A stretch of 64,000 nucleotides of DNA. It comes from JAUILA01 sp964563925. Lineage in GTDB: Bacteria > Bacteroidota > Bacteroidia > Cytophagales > Cyclobacteriaceae. Positions 54,309-62,216 of the stretch are shown piece after piece; the first letter of the stretch is position 1; every line of letters begins with the position of its first letter. Where the stretch lies: the NCBI GenBank assembly GCA_964563925.1, contig CAZLZD010000010.1, positions 34,337 through 98,336 on the forward strand, in the 5' to 3' direction. The translations under genes were made by a program, and so were the position numbers. A model generated the notes under the pieces. The model was not told where the DNA came from and searched no databases. It was given only the letters and a program-made list of their open reading frames with translations.

Positions 54309-54379
54309 CGGGGGTAAATACCGGGAGAATGGGGAAAGTAACCCCGGCCCGGGAACTTTTTTTTAGTGTTAAATAATTA

Positions 54380-54467
54380 TTAATTCGCTGTTTTTAAACG
54401 AATTAACATTTGAAAAATTAACCTTTGCCTGTAAATAGTTAACCTGTTTACACAGAATAACAGGCAA
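54380..54467. promoter_or_regulatory. Inverted repeats upstream of the polysaccharide operon
   Basis: The 242-base spacer before gmd is AT-rich and holds no gene. Two perfect inverted repeats are seen: TTAATTCG / CGAATTAA (54380-54387, 54399-54406) and TTGCCTGT / ACAGGCAA (54425-54432, 54460-54467). TTAACCT also occurs twice in direct orientation (54418-54424, 54439-54445). A near -7 box (TTACTTTG on the minus strand, 54494-54501) lies beyond them. They are candidate operator sites for the operon. Confidence 0.45.
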
Positions 54468-54550
54468 GGCCCATCCCATGTAAGATTTCGACATCAAAGT
54501 AAACAAAAGCATGGAGATAATTCAATGAATTACCAAAAAGTAATCTGCGC

Positions 54551-54892
54551 TCAGAAGAGTTCGCGCACCTTTTCCGGGGGCCTTCCTATGACAGCCTGGT
54601 TTCCGGATACCACGACAGGCCTTTCCATGAGTATGGGGTCTTCCACCATTGCATCAAGCCATTCGTCGTCTGAGAGGGACTTCCCCCTGTATTTTTCTTT
54701 GTACACAGCTTCTCCTTTCCTGATCAGCTCCTCAGGTTTTATACCCAGTTTTTCCACAATGTGTTTCAGATCTTCCCTGCTCGGGGGCATCTTCAGGTAT
54801 TCCACAACCTAAACCATCTGTCCGTTTTCCTCTATTATCGCAAGTGTTTCACGACTTTTCCGGCACCGGGGATTGTGGTATATGGTTAGCAT
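54551..54892 (-). pseudogene. arsC-like (ArsC/Spx family) gene with an in-frame TAG codon
   Basis: Read from the ATG at 54892, the frame begins MLTIYHNPRCRKSRETLAII, the thioredoxin-like N-terminus of ArsC-type reductases with the active Cys at 10. At codon 28 (54811-54809) it meets TAG, then continues in the same frame through VVEYLKMPPSRED and ends ERPVVVSGNQAVIGRPPEKV, the family C-terminus. Total length would be 113 residues, normal for the family. The codon sits where family members usually have Glu, so a single GAG to TAG change explains it. The start overlaps the hslV stop as TGATG. It may be a pseudogene, a sequencing error or readthrough. Confidence 0.85.
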
Positions 54893-55431
54893 CAGGAAAT
54901 GGTTTCTACTACAAGGTTATGATTCGTATAAATGCAGATATCGGCCGCAATGTGCAGGCTTTCCGAAACAATTTCTTCCGCTGACATATCCGGGGCATGT
55001 TTTTTTAAGGCATATGCGGCTGACTGGGCATACATGGCACCCGAACCAATGGCTGCTATCTGGTGATCGGGTTCCAGCACGTCGCCGGTTCCTGAAATAA
55101 CCAGCAATTCATCCTTATCCGCAGTAATCAGCATCGCTTCCAGTTTCCTGAGGTACCTGTCTGTACGCCAGTCTTTGGCCAGCTCAATGGCTGCACGCTT
55201 CATGTTCCCCCCATAGCTGTTGAGTTTTTCATCAAAACGCTCCAGGAGGGTAAAGGCGTCAGCGGTACTGCCTGCAAAGCCGGTTATGATCTTTCCGTCC
55301 TGTAATTTACGGATCTTGCGCACGTTGCTCTTTGCCACATAATTTCCCATGGTGGCCTGTCCGTCAGCACCTATCGCCACTGATCCATTGTGTACCATGG
55401 CCAGGACGGTAGTCGAGTGAATTTTTGTCAT
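54892..55431 (-). CDS. hslV: ATP-dependent protease HslV peptidase subunit
   Basis: A 179-residue proteasome-like peptidase. The nucleophile Thr is in the N-terminal STTVLAMV after a short propeptide of about six residues; GADGQATMGN, GFAGSTADAFTL and ELAKDWRTDRYLR are family motifs. It forms a double hexamer and needs the HslU ATPase, which is not in this window. It is 21 bases downstream of the PDH E2 gene and overlaps the arsC-like gene. Confidence 0.97.
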   Translation of the reverse strand: MTKIHSTTVLAMVHNGSVAIGADGQATMGNYVAKSNVRKIRKLQDGKIITGFAGSTADAFTLLERFDEKLNSYGGNMKRAAIELAKDWRTDRYLRKLEAMLITADKDELLVISGTGDVLEPDHQIAAIGSGAMYAQSAAYALKKHAPDMSAEEIVSESLHIAADICIYTNHNLVVETIS

Positions 55432-55452
55432 TCTTCTTTTATTGGTCTTTGC

Positions 55453-57123
55453 CTAGACAAGTATTCGTACCGGATTCTCCAGCAACGATTTGAGGGTTTT
55501 CAGGAATGCGGCTCCCTTGGCACCATCCACGACCCGGTGATCGCAGGAGAGCGTCACCTTCATCACATTCCCCGGTACCAGCTGTCCGTCCCGGACTACC
55601 GCGGTCTGCTTGATCCCGCCGACAGCCAGGATACAGGCGTCCGGAGGATTTATGATCGCGGTAAATTCCTCAATACCGAACATTCCAAGGTTGGATACGG
55701 TGAAGGTGTTCCCTTCCCATTCACTTGGCTGTAATTTTTTACTGTGTGCCTTTTCAGCGAGTTCCTTCACCTCCGCCGAGATATGTGAAAGTGATTTATT
55801 ATCGGCAAACCGGATTACTGGCACAAGCAGGCCCTCATCTACTGCCACAGCCACTCCCACGTGCACATGTTTATTGTATCGGATTTTATCGCCCAGCCAA
55901 CTTGCATTTACTTCAGGGTGCTGACGAAGTGCGGCAGCCACTGCCTTAATAACAATATCATTAAAGCTGATTTTTACCGGAGAATATTCATTCATGGAAC
56001 TTCTAGCCTCCATGGCCTTGTCCATATTGATCTCCATGGTGAGATAAAAATGAGGGGCCGTGAATTTGCTCTCGGACAGTCGCTTGGCAATTGTCTTACG
56101 CATTTGCGAAACCGCCACTTCTTCGTACTGCTCCTCGCCTACTACCGATGGGATCTTCACAGCCGTAGCTTCTTTGGCTGTTGCGGCCGGCGCCTCACTT
56201 GCGGCGGCAGGAGTGAATTCCTCCACATCCCGTTTTATGATGCGGCCATTGTCTCCCGTTCCTTTGATGTCAGAAAGTTTATAACCCAGTTCTTCTGCCA
56301 TTTTACGTGCCAGCGGCGAGGCTTTCACACGGCCGTTTGATTTCTGAGGTTCACTGTCGCCGGAAGCCGCCTCTTCTTTTACAGGTTCTTCAGCCGGTTC
56401 ACTTTCCTTTCCATTGGAAGATGTGGTTTCTGAAACAGGCTCCTTCTTTTTAGCTTCTTTTTGTTTACGGGCTTTGAGTAACTTTTCGTAATCAGCATCT
56501 TTCTCCCCTACAATGGCCAGCACCCCATCCACTTCCACGGAATCTCCCTCTTCCACACCAATATATAACAGCGTACCATCCTCATATGCCTCCAGCTCCA
56601 TGGTAGCCTTATCTGTCTCCACTTCAGCCAGAATATCTCCGGCACTGACCTCATCGCCCACCTTCTTAACCCATGAAGCAATAGTGCCTTCGGTCATGGT
56701 ATCGCTCATCTTCGGCATGGTTATGACCATGGCATTCACATCACTCGCGTCAGTTATTTCCTCTGCTGAAGAATCTTCAGAAGACTCCTTCTCTTCCTTC
56801 CCGTCGTCCTCATCTTTGTCTTTCTCTGCCGGGCCGGATCCACCCCCGTTATCCAGTTCGTTCAGAAGGTCCTTGATATCTTCTCCTTCCTCGCCGATGA
56901 TTGCCAGTACGCCATTCACAGGTACTGATTCTTTTTCGGCAGGTCCTATATGAAGCAGGACCCCGTCTTCATAGGATTCGAGCTCCATGGTAGCCTTATC
57001 TGTTTCGACTTCGGCAAGTATGTCTCCGGATTGAACTTTGTCTCCTTCCTTTACGAGCCATGATGCTATAACACCTTCTTCCATGGTGTCACTCATCTTG
57101 GGCATTCTGATTACTTCAGCCAT
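55453..57123 (-). CDS. pdhC: Dihydrolipoyl acetyltransferase (pyruvate dehydrogenase E2)
   Basis: A 556-residue E2 subunit of the pyruvate dehydrogenase complex. It has two lipoyl domains (about 1-80 and 132-210) with lipoyl lysines K43 and K172 in ETDKATME, acidic and Ala/Pro linkers, a peripheral subunit-binding domain (about 265-302, VKASPLARKMAEELG) and the catalytic domain to the end with H529 and D533 in DHRVVDG. It moves acetyl from E1 to CoA. The E1 and E3 genes are not adjacent. Confidence 0.96.
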   Translation of the reverse strand: MAEVIRMPKMSDTMEEGVIASWLVKEGDKVQSGDILAEVETDKATMELESYEDGVLLHIGPAEKESVPVNGVLAIIGEEGEDIKDLLNELDNGGGSGPAEKDKDEDDGKEEKESSEDSSAEEITDASDVNAMVITMPKMSDTMTEGTIASWVKKVGDEVSAGDILAEVETDKATMELEAYEDGTLLYIGVEEGDSVEVDGVLAIVGEKDADYEKLLKARKQKEAKKKEPVSETTSSNGKESEPAEEPVKEEAASGDSEPQKSNGRVKASPLARKMAEELGYKLSDIKGTGDNGRIIKRDVEEFTPAAASEAPAATAKEATAVKIPSVVGEEQYEEVAVSQMRKTIAKRLSESKFTAPHFYLTMEINMDKAMEARSSMNEYSPVKISFNDIVIKAVAAALRQHPEVNASWLGDKIRYNKHVHVGVAVAVDEGLLVPVIRFADNKSLSHISAEVKELAEKAHSKKLQPSEWEGNTFTVSNLGMFGIEEFTAIINPPDACILAVGGIKQTAVVRDGQLVPGNVMKVTLSCDHRVVDGAKGAAFLKTLKSLLENPVRILV

Positions 57124-57209
57124 TGTTTCTTGTTTAGCAAAATTGTAGCTTCAAAAATAGGTGTTCTGCGTTCGTTATTCAACATTCCTGGTGGCAAAAT
57201 TAACAGGAA

Positions 57210-60206
57210 TCAAAATTCAATGTTCAGCAGGAGGTCAAATGAATTGGCACCAATGGTCATCAGGCGTGAATACCTCACACCGATTCCAAGCTCCTGGGGA
57301 AACCTCATAACATGCATATCCATGAGAAGCTCAACCCCGGCCGACTCATAGGTATACTCCAGATCCTGCCTTAGCACCTCCCTTCGGAGGTTGTCGTAAA
57401 AAAAACGCGTCCGGCTACCCTCCCCGTAATCATAAAAGCCCTTGGCCCTGAGTCTTTTCAGGTAAAGAAGGGGGCCTATACCTATGTCAGGATACCACGC
57501 AGGAAAAGCATATTCAGCGCCGAGATAGGTAAATTCGGAAAAATCGGGATAGGAATACCCCCGTGGCAAAGGTATCTGGTTCCTGAAGCGGTAATAATTG
57601 GCAGCGAATTGATCGGGCTGGCGCTGGTACCCAAACCGCACGGCTACCGAATGATGCTTGAACGGTGAAAGTCCGGTGAACAGAAACGGGGAAGGCAGGT
57701 AAACAACACCACTTGCCGCCAGGACTTCTCCGCTGAAATCCCCGCCAAACGGAGTGGACATATAGCGGAGGTTGATCGCCGTACCGTATCGGCTGGCAAT
57801 GTCCCGGCTGCTCTGTTTCAGCAGTGCGTAATAAAAGAGCCGTGCGCTGTTATATATTATGTCTCCGTTGGATAACCTGTCATCTACAAACAGGTAGAGT
57901 GTATCACTGGGCAGCCTGACCAGGCGCTCCAGGAACGGACCGTCCGGCATCGGTATAAATTGCTCCAGGGAACCATCAAAATCATTTACTTTCGTCAGTC
58001 CCACCTGCTCCTGTATCGTTAATTCACTAACCCATTTAGACCGGGTCAGGATCAGCGGCAACCGGATGCCTCCTATAAAAGACGTCTCTTTCCAGTCATA
58101 AATTAGGGACTCGCCGTTAATCGTGCCCCACAAATATTCCCGGGATCCCTTTTCAAACCGCACATCAATGATGGGGAACAATCCCTGGTAGCTTAATTCG
58201 GCAAAACCGTATCCGGTATCTTCTGAATTGTCATACACATAGCCAACAGCAGTATTCATCGTACTCATTACGTCCTGGCTGGAAATACCCACTTCAAGGT
58301 TATTCAGATCGGTGGAAGCCAGAAACCCCCAGCTGTGTATATTGAAAAGCCGTGGAAAACGGTGGTACCGGCTCACCGGGTAGGTTATCTGAGGCACACT
58401 GTCAAGCAATTGAATCCCGGACTCCTGTGTTTTCAGAGGTGCAAAATAAAAACGTTCATCGGATGGTTCCGGAGAAACCGGATCCCAGTCTGCCGGATTA
58501 AATGGAATGCTTACCACATCCAGTCCGTTTACCCGATGATCATTGTAAATAAGCCGCCTGCCATCCGGTGAAATCACCGGGTTGTACGCCCCGTAGCGGC
58601 TGTGGGTCACCTGGTAGCGCTGTCCTGTACGCGTATTCAGTGCATAAATATTATCGGTCCCGCTAACAGGAGAATTAAAAAGAAGCAAACTGTCCTGCAA
58701 GACCGGATGGCCAAGGTTCTCATCCGACGGCCTGATCAGCCACCGCTCCTGTCCGGTGGTATAATCGACATACACAATGCCTTTTTGACTCTGCACGGTT
58801 TTAAGTGCCACAATGGCGCGGCCGTTGGCAGACCAGCGGGCCATGGCGTATAAACCACCATCCGGATTTTGCAGTCGGTTGATGACCGCACCGCTCGCCG
58901 CATCCAGTACCGTGAGATAGGACGCATACTCAGGCGTATTCTCTGTTGTAACAATTTTTCCGGCATCCGGGGAGATCGCGGCTCCGGCATACCGGGTATT
59001 GCTCGTAAGGGTCTTTTTCTCCCCTGACTTCATATCCAGTGACTTGATGACCGAATAAGTCCGCTGGCGCCACCGCGGATGAAAATGGAATTCATTCCAG
59101 ACAACTATATTCCGGGCGGCCGACAGCATGCCCGATTCATTCAAAATGCCTGGTGTATGGATCACCCTGCTGCTTCCGTCTTCCTGCAGCACCACAAATT
59201 GATCGATATCACCAATGCCACTCCGAAGGACAACCACCTCCCCGTCGGTAGTGAAGACCGGATATTTGTAATTGGTAAAGACCGTTTCAGTCCTCCGGTT
59301 CAGATCGGTTACAGGGGTTATATCCAGCGCAGCTTGTTCCTCACGCCAGATTTCCTCCAACTCATCCATCATCATCTGGTAATTGGGCAGTAAATGGTAC
59401 CCGGTGTTTTTTTTGAGGCTGTTGGAGAAGGTGAACGGCACAAATGACCACCGGAATGCATCAGCTGTCACCGATTGCCAGATATCCGGATCACCCGTCC
59501 GTCTGCGCAAATGGGTGACGAAATGATAACCGAGTTTATAATGATCAGGTACAAAATCCTTGTAACTGCCCAGGTGCTGCTTGTTATAGGTAAAATCCTT
59601 TCCCTCCAGTAAATTGGCCTTAAATACCCGGCTGAATGCAGGAATCCTGCCCCTGCCACTTGGCGTGTAAAGCGTTTCACTCAGCGTGGCATCGCCTTCC
59701 CAGAACCATCTCGGTACTGCGGCAAAGGCTGTACCTGACTGGGTTTGCTGGCCGAACAGGTAATACATCAGCCGGGTAAACCCTTTGCGGCTATGATGGT
59801 ACTGGGCCACATGCCGGTACTCGTGCACCGAGAGCAGGTCAAGCCAGTCATTGGTCCCCGCAAGTGCCGGGTCCTGGGGAGGCATGGTAAAAAACTCACC
59901 CCTCCTCGGACCAAAACTGATGAATCCGTTGCTGAAGGTATTAAAGTCCTGGAGAATAATATCAATGGACCGGGGAAGGGTGGCGGTAATCGTACTGGTT
60001 TCTTTTTCGTGAATGGCTTCCAGGGTATTGGCCACACGCATGGCATGTTCCTGGTTGCCGGAAGGAAAAATAACACGGAACGATGGAGTCACCACCTGGT
60101 CCCAACGGATCCCGGTGGAAGTATTGTTCAGGACGGGACGCTGGCCTGATCCGTCAAACACGGAAAAGAACAGCAAAAGGATAACGATACACCAGGCGCG
60201 GTTCAT
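57210..60206 (-). CDS. Predicted exported peptidase / beta-propeller / outer-membrane barrel protein
   Basis: A 998-residue protein with a signal peptide (MNRAWCIVILLLFF, cleavage near DGSGQ). The N-terminal part has a gluzincin zinc motif: H128-E-Y-R-H132 and E170 in PRWFWEGDA. The middle part has TolB/WD40-like repeats (for example ISPDAGKIVTT and ISPDGRRLIYND). The last 300 residues are rich in aromatic strands and end in LLLNIEF, as for an outer-membrane barrel. The combination suggests a surface or outer-membrane protein of unknown substrate. The start at 60206 is chosen because the signal peptide begins there, although the frame is open to 60257. Confidence 0.82.
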   Translation of the reverse strand: MNRAWCIVILLLFFSVFDGSGQRPVLNNTSTGIRWDQVVTPSFRVIFPSGNQEHAMRVANTLEAIHEKETSTITATLPRSIDIILQDFNTFSNGFISFGPRRGEFFTMPPQDPALAGTNDWLDLLSVHEYRHVAQYHHSRKGFTRLMYYLFGQQTQSGTAFAAVPRWFWEGDATLSETLYTPSGRGRIPAFSRVFKANLLEGKDFTYNKQHLGSYKDFVPDHYKLGYHFVTHLRRRTGDPDIWQSVTADAFRWSFVPFTFSNSLKKNTGYHLLPNYQMMMDELEEIWREEQAALDITPVTDLNRRTETVFTNYKYPVFTTDGEVVVLRSGIGDIDQFVVLQEDGSSRVIHTPGILNESGMLSAARNIVVWNEFHFHPRWRQRTYSVIKSLDMKSGEKKTLTSNTRYAGAAISPDAGKIVTTENTPEYASYLTVLDAASGAVINRLQNPDGGLYAMARWSANGRAIVALKTVQSQKGIVYVDYTTGQERWLIRPSDENLGHPVLQDSLLLFNSPVSGTDNIYALNTRTGQRYQVTHSRYGAYNPVISPDGRRLIYNDHRVNGLDVVSIPFNPADWDPVSPEPSDERFYFAPLKTQESGIQLLDSVPQITYPVSRYHRFPRLFNIHSWGFLASTDLNNLEVGISSQDVMSTMNTAVGYVYDNSEDTGYGFAELSYQGLFPIIDVRFEKGSREYLWGTINGESLIYDWKETSFIGGIRLPLILTRSKWVSELTIQEQVGLTKVNDFDGSLEQFIPMPDGPFLERLVRLPSDTLYLFVDDRLSNGDIIYNSARLFYYALLKQSSRDIASRYGTAINLRYMSTPFGGDFSGEVLAASGVVYLPSPFLFTGLSPFKHHSVAVRFGYQRQPDQFAANYYRFRNQIPLPRGYSYPDFSEFTYLGAEYAFPAWYPDIGIGPLLYLKRLRAKGFYDYGEGSRTRFFYDNLRREVLRQDLEYTYESAGVELLMDMHVMRFPQELGIGVRYSRLMTIGANSFDLLLNIEF

Positions 60207-60250
60207 AGAGTGAGGAAAGATAATAAAATTTTCATCATCAGGAATACGGA

Positions 60251-60913
60251 TCACCAATCTACCGGTTCTTTTCCGTGCTGCCTGAGATATTCATTGCAAC
60301 GGCTGAAATGACGACATCCAAAAAACCCCCGGTGAACGGAGAATGGTGATGGGTGCGGAGCCTCCAGCACCAGGTGCTTATTCCGGTTGATCACTTGTCC
60401 CTTTTTCTGTGCGTAGGCACCCCATAACATGAAAACCAGTTGTTCGCGATCCGAATTAAGTCTGGCGACAACCGCATCGGTAAACTGCTCCCACCCCTTA
60501 CCCTGGTGGGATCCCGGGGTTCGCTCGCGGACGGTAAGGGTGGCATTGAGCAACAGGACTCCCTGCCGGGCCCACCGTTCCAGATTACCCGATTCAGGCG
60601 GCACAATACCAAGATCGCTTTCAATTTCCTTGTATATGTTCACCAGTGAAGGGGGTTTGGTAATGCCGTCCGCCACGGAAAAACATAGTCCGTTGGCCTG
60701 GCCATGTCCATGATAAGGGTCCTGCCCAAGTATTACCACCCTTACCTTTTCAAAAGGGCAATGATCAAATGCGGAGAAAATAAGACGGCCCGGCGGATAT
60801 ACCGTTCGATGGCTGTATTCATTCCTGACAAATTCTGCGAGGGAATGGAAATAGGGACTTTTGAACTGATCATGTAGTTTCTCCTGCCAGGTTTTCTCAA
60901 TTTTAACCTCCAT
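60251..60913 (-). CDS. ung: Uracil-DNA glycosylase
   Basis: A 220-residue family 1 uracil-DNA glycosylase. The water-activating loop GQDPYHG (D65), the LLLNATLTVR block and HPSPFSVHRGFFGC (H187) are intact. It removes uracil from DNA as the first step of base excision repair. It is divergent from apaG with 83 bases between starts, and first in the minus-strand series. Confidence 0.98.
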   Translation of the reverse strand: MEVKIEKTWQEKLHDQFKSPYFHSLAEFVRNEYSHRTVYPPGRLIFSAFDHCPFEKVRVVILGQDPYHGHGQANGLCFSVADGITKPPSLVNIYKEIESDLGIVPPESGNLERWARQGVLLLNATLTVRERTPGSHQGKGWEQFTDAVVARLNSDREQLVFMLWGAYAQKKGQVINRNKHLVLEAPHPSPFSVHRGFFGCRHFSRCNEYLRQHGKEPVDW

Positions 60914-60996
60914 ATATCATCGTCATTTATCCGACATAAAGTTATAACTTCTTATATTAGATTTCCGTTAAATAAATGCATAGTGCAGCCAGACGG

Positions 60997-61383
60997 ATGG
61001 TTACAGAAATAACACAGGGAGTCAAGGTAAGCATCGAAACCGAATACCAACCGGTCTATTCCAGCCCGAGCCAGTATCACTATGTCTTTACCTACCGCGT
61101 GCTTATTGAAAACCAAAGCGAAAATACGATACAATTGCTCCGGCGCCACTGGCATATTAATGATGCCGCCCTCCGGCCCCGTGAAGTGGAAGGCGAGGGC
61201 GTGGTAGGCCAGCAGCCCGTGCTTGAGCCGGGCCAGTCTCATCAATATGTTTCGGGCTGTAACCTTAAGTCAGGCATCGGGAAAATGAGTGGAACCTATC
61301 TCATGGAGCGACTGGTGGACGGGTACCGGTTCAAGGTGATCATACCGGAGTTTACCATGGTGGCACCATTCAAACTCAATTGA
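60997..61383 (+). CDS. apaG: ApaG/CorD family protein
   Basis: A 128-residue fibronectin-like beta-sandwich protein. From the ATG at 60997 it begins MVTEITQGVKVSIETEYQP, and the core RVLIENQSENTIQLLRRHW and PGQSHQYVSGC match the family. The upstream ATG at 60976 would add seven residues that are not family-like. The role is unclear; mutants in enterobacteria have cobalt and magnesium phenotypes. It is followed after three bases by a methyltransferase gene. Confidence 0.95.
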   Translation: MVTEITQGVKVSIETEYQPVYSSPSQYHYVFTYRVLIENQSENTIQLLRRHWHINDAALRPREVEGEGVVGQQPVLEPGQSHQYVSGCNLKSGIGKMSGTYLMERLVDGYRFKVIIPEFTMVAPFKLN

Positions 61384-61386
61384 TCT

Positions 61387-62160
61387 TTGGTAATAGTACA
61401 CCGGGCCAAGGAATATCTCTTGCACTGGCTCCGTAAAACCGGACGGCACTCCCTGCATTCTCCCTTTATGTATGCCCTTTATGACCAGGTAATCCGGCCT
61501 TCCCGCCGGAAGACCGCCGGGGGCCCGCTGGAAAAATTCGTGAAGGACCTCGCCAAATCCGGAGAGACGATACCTGTATATACCCTGGGTGCACCTGCCC
61601 GGCATGGTCAGGGAAACAGCCGGACGATCGGCAGCCTTGTCCGTCACGGGAGCACCTCCTCCCGTTCACGCCGGGTTTTGTGCCACCTGATCCGGTACTT
61701 TGATTGTGCCCGGGTATTCGAACTCGGAACGTCGCTTGGCCTGACCACCCTGTATCTTTCGGAAGATCCTCAGGTGAACGTAACTACGTTCGAAGGAAAT
61801 CACGACCTGGCCGCTCGGGCCATGCGGCATTTCAGGCAATTCTCCCGCAAGAATATCCGTCTTGCCGAAGGGAATATAGACAACACCCTGCCGCAGGAAT
61901 TATCCCGAAATGACGCACCCGATCTGGTTTATATCGATGCAAATCACCGGTATGGGCCTACCCTGAACTACGCAGATCAATGTATCCGGTATAACCCGGA
62001 GGTAATCCTTGTTATCGGCGATATACACTGGTCACCTGAGATGACCCGTGCCTGGAACGTGCTGGCCGGGGATCCGCGGTGCAAAGTGTCGGTTGACCTG
62101 TACGAAGCGGGTATTCTATTGTATGGCGAGGGAATTCCCCGGGGTGAATATGTTATGTAG
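61387..62160 (+). CDS. Class I SAM-dependent methyltransferase
   Basis: A 257-residue protein. An N-terminal segment (about 5-35) contains GRHSLHSPFMYAL, a hallmark of a Bacteroidota methyltransferase subgroup. The Rossmann fold follows: VFELGTSLGLTTLYLS (SAM loop, about 111-126), TTFEGN with the acidic ribose contact, then VYIDANHRYG and VILVIGDIHW. The methyl acceptor is unknown. Only a TTG (61387) can serve as start upstream of the conserved region. The stop overlaps a GTG that could extend the next gene. Confidence 0.86.
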   Translation: MVIVHRAKEYLLHWLRKTGRHSLHSPFMYALYDQVIRPSRRKTAGGPLEKFVKDLAKSGETIPVYTLGAPARHGQGNSRTIGSLVRHGSTSSRSRRVLCHLIRYFDCARVFELGTSLGLTTLYLSEDPQVNVTTFEGNHDLAARAMRHFRQFSRKNIRLAEGNIDNTLPQELSRNDAPDLVYIDANHRYGPTLNYADQCIRYNPEVILVIGDIHWSPEMTRAWNVLAGDPRCKVSVDLYEAGILLYGEGIPRGEYVM

Positions 62161-62216
62161 TGGACGGTATCCGGACGGGCCTTCATTTCCATGAATTATT
62201 TGCTACCTTCATAGGG

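Noticed and set aside
54892..55431. HslV as a non-functional orphan because hslU is absent
   Set aside because: The catalytic N-terminus and all motifs are intact, and hslU can lie elsewhere in the genome, so a window limit explains the absence.
62160..62216. Extension of the kinase-like protein to the GTG at 62160
   Set aside because: The added 19 residues are not signal-like and would put a hydrophilic stretch ahead of the signal anchor; the GTG at 62217 has a purine-rich stretch before it and starts directly at MKKTF.
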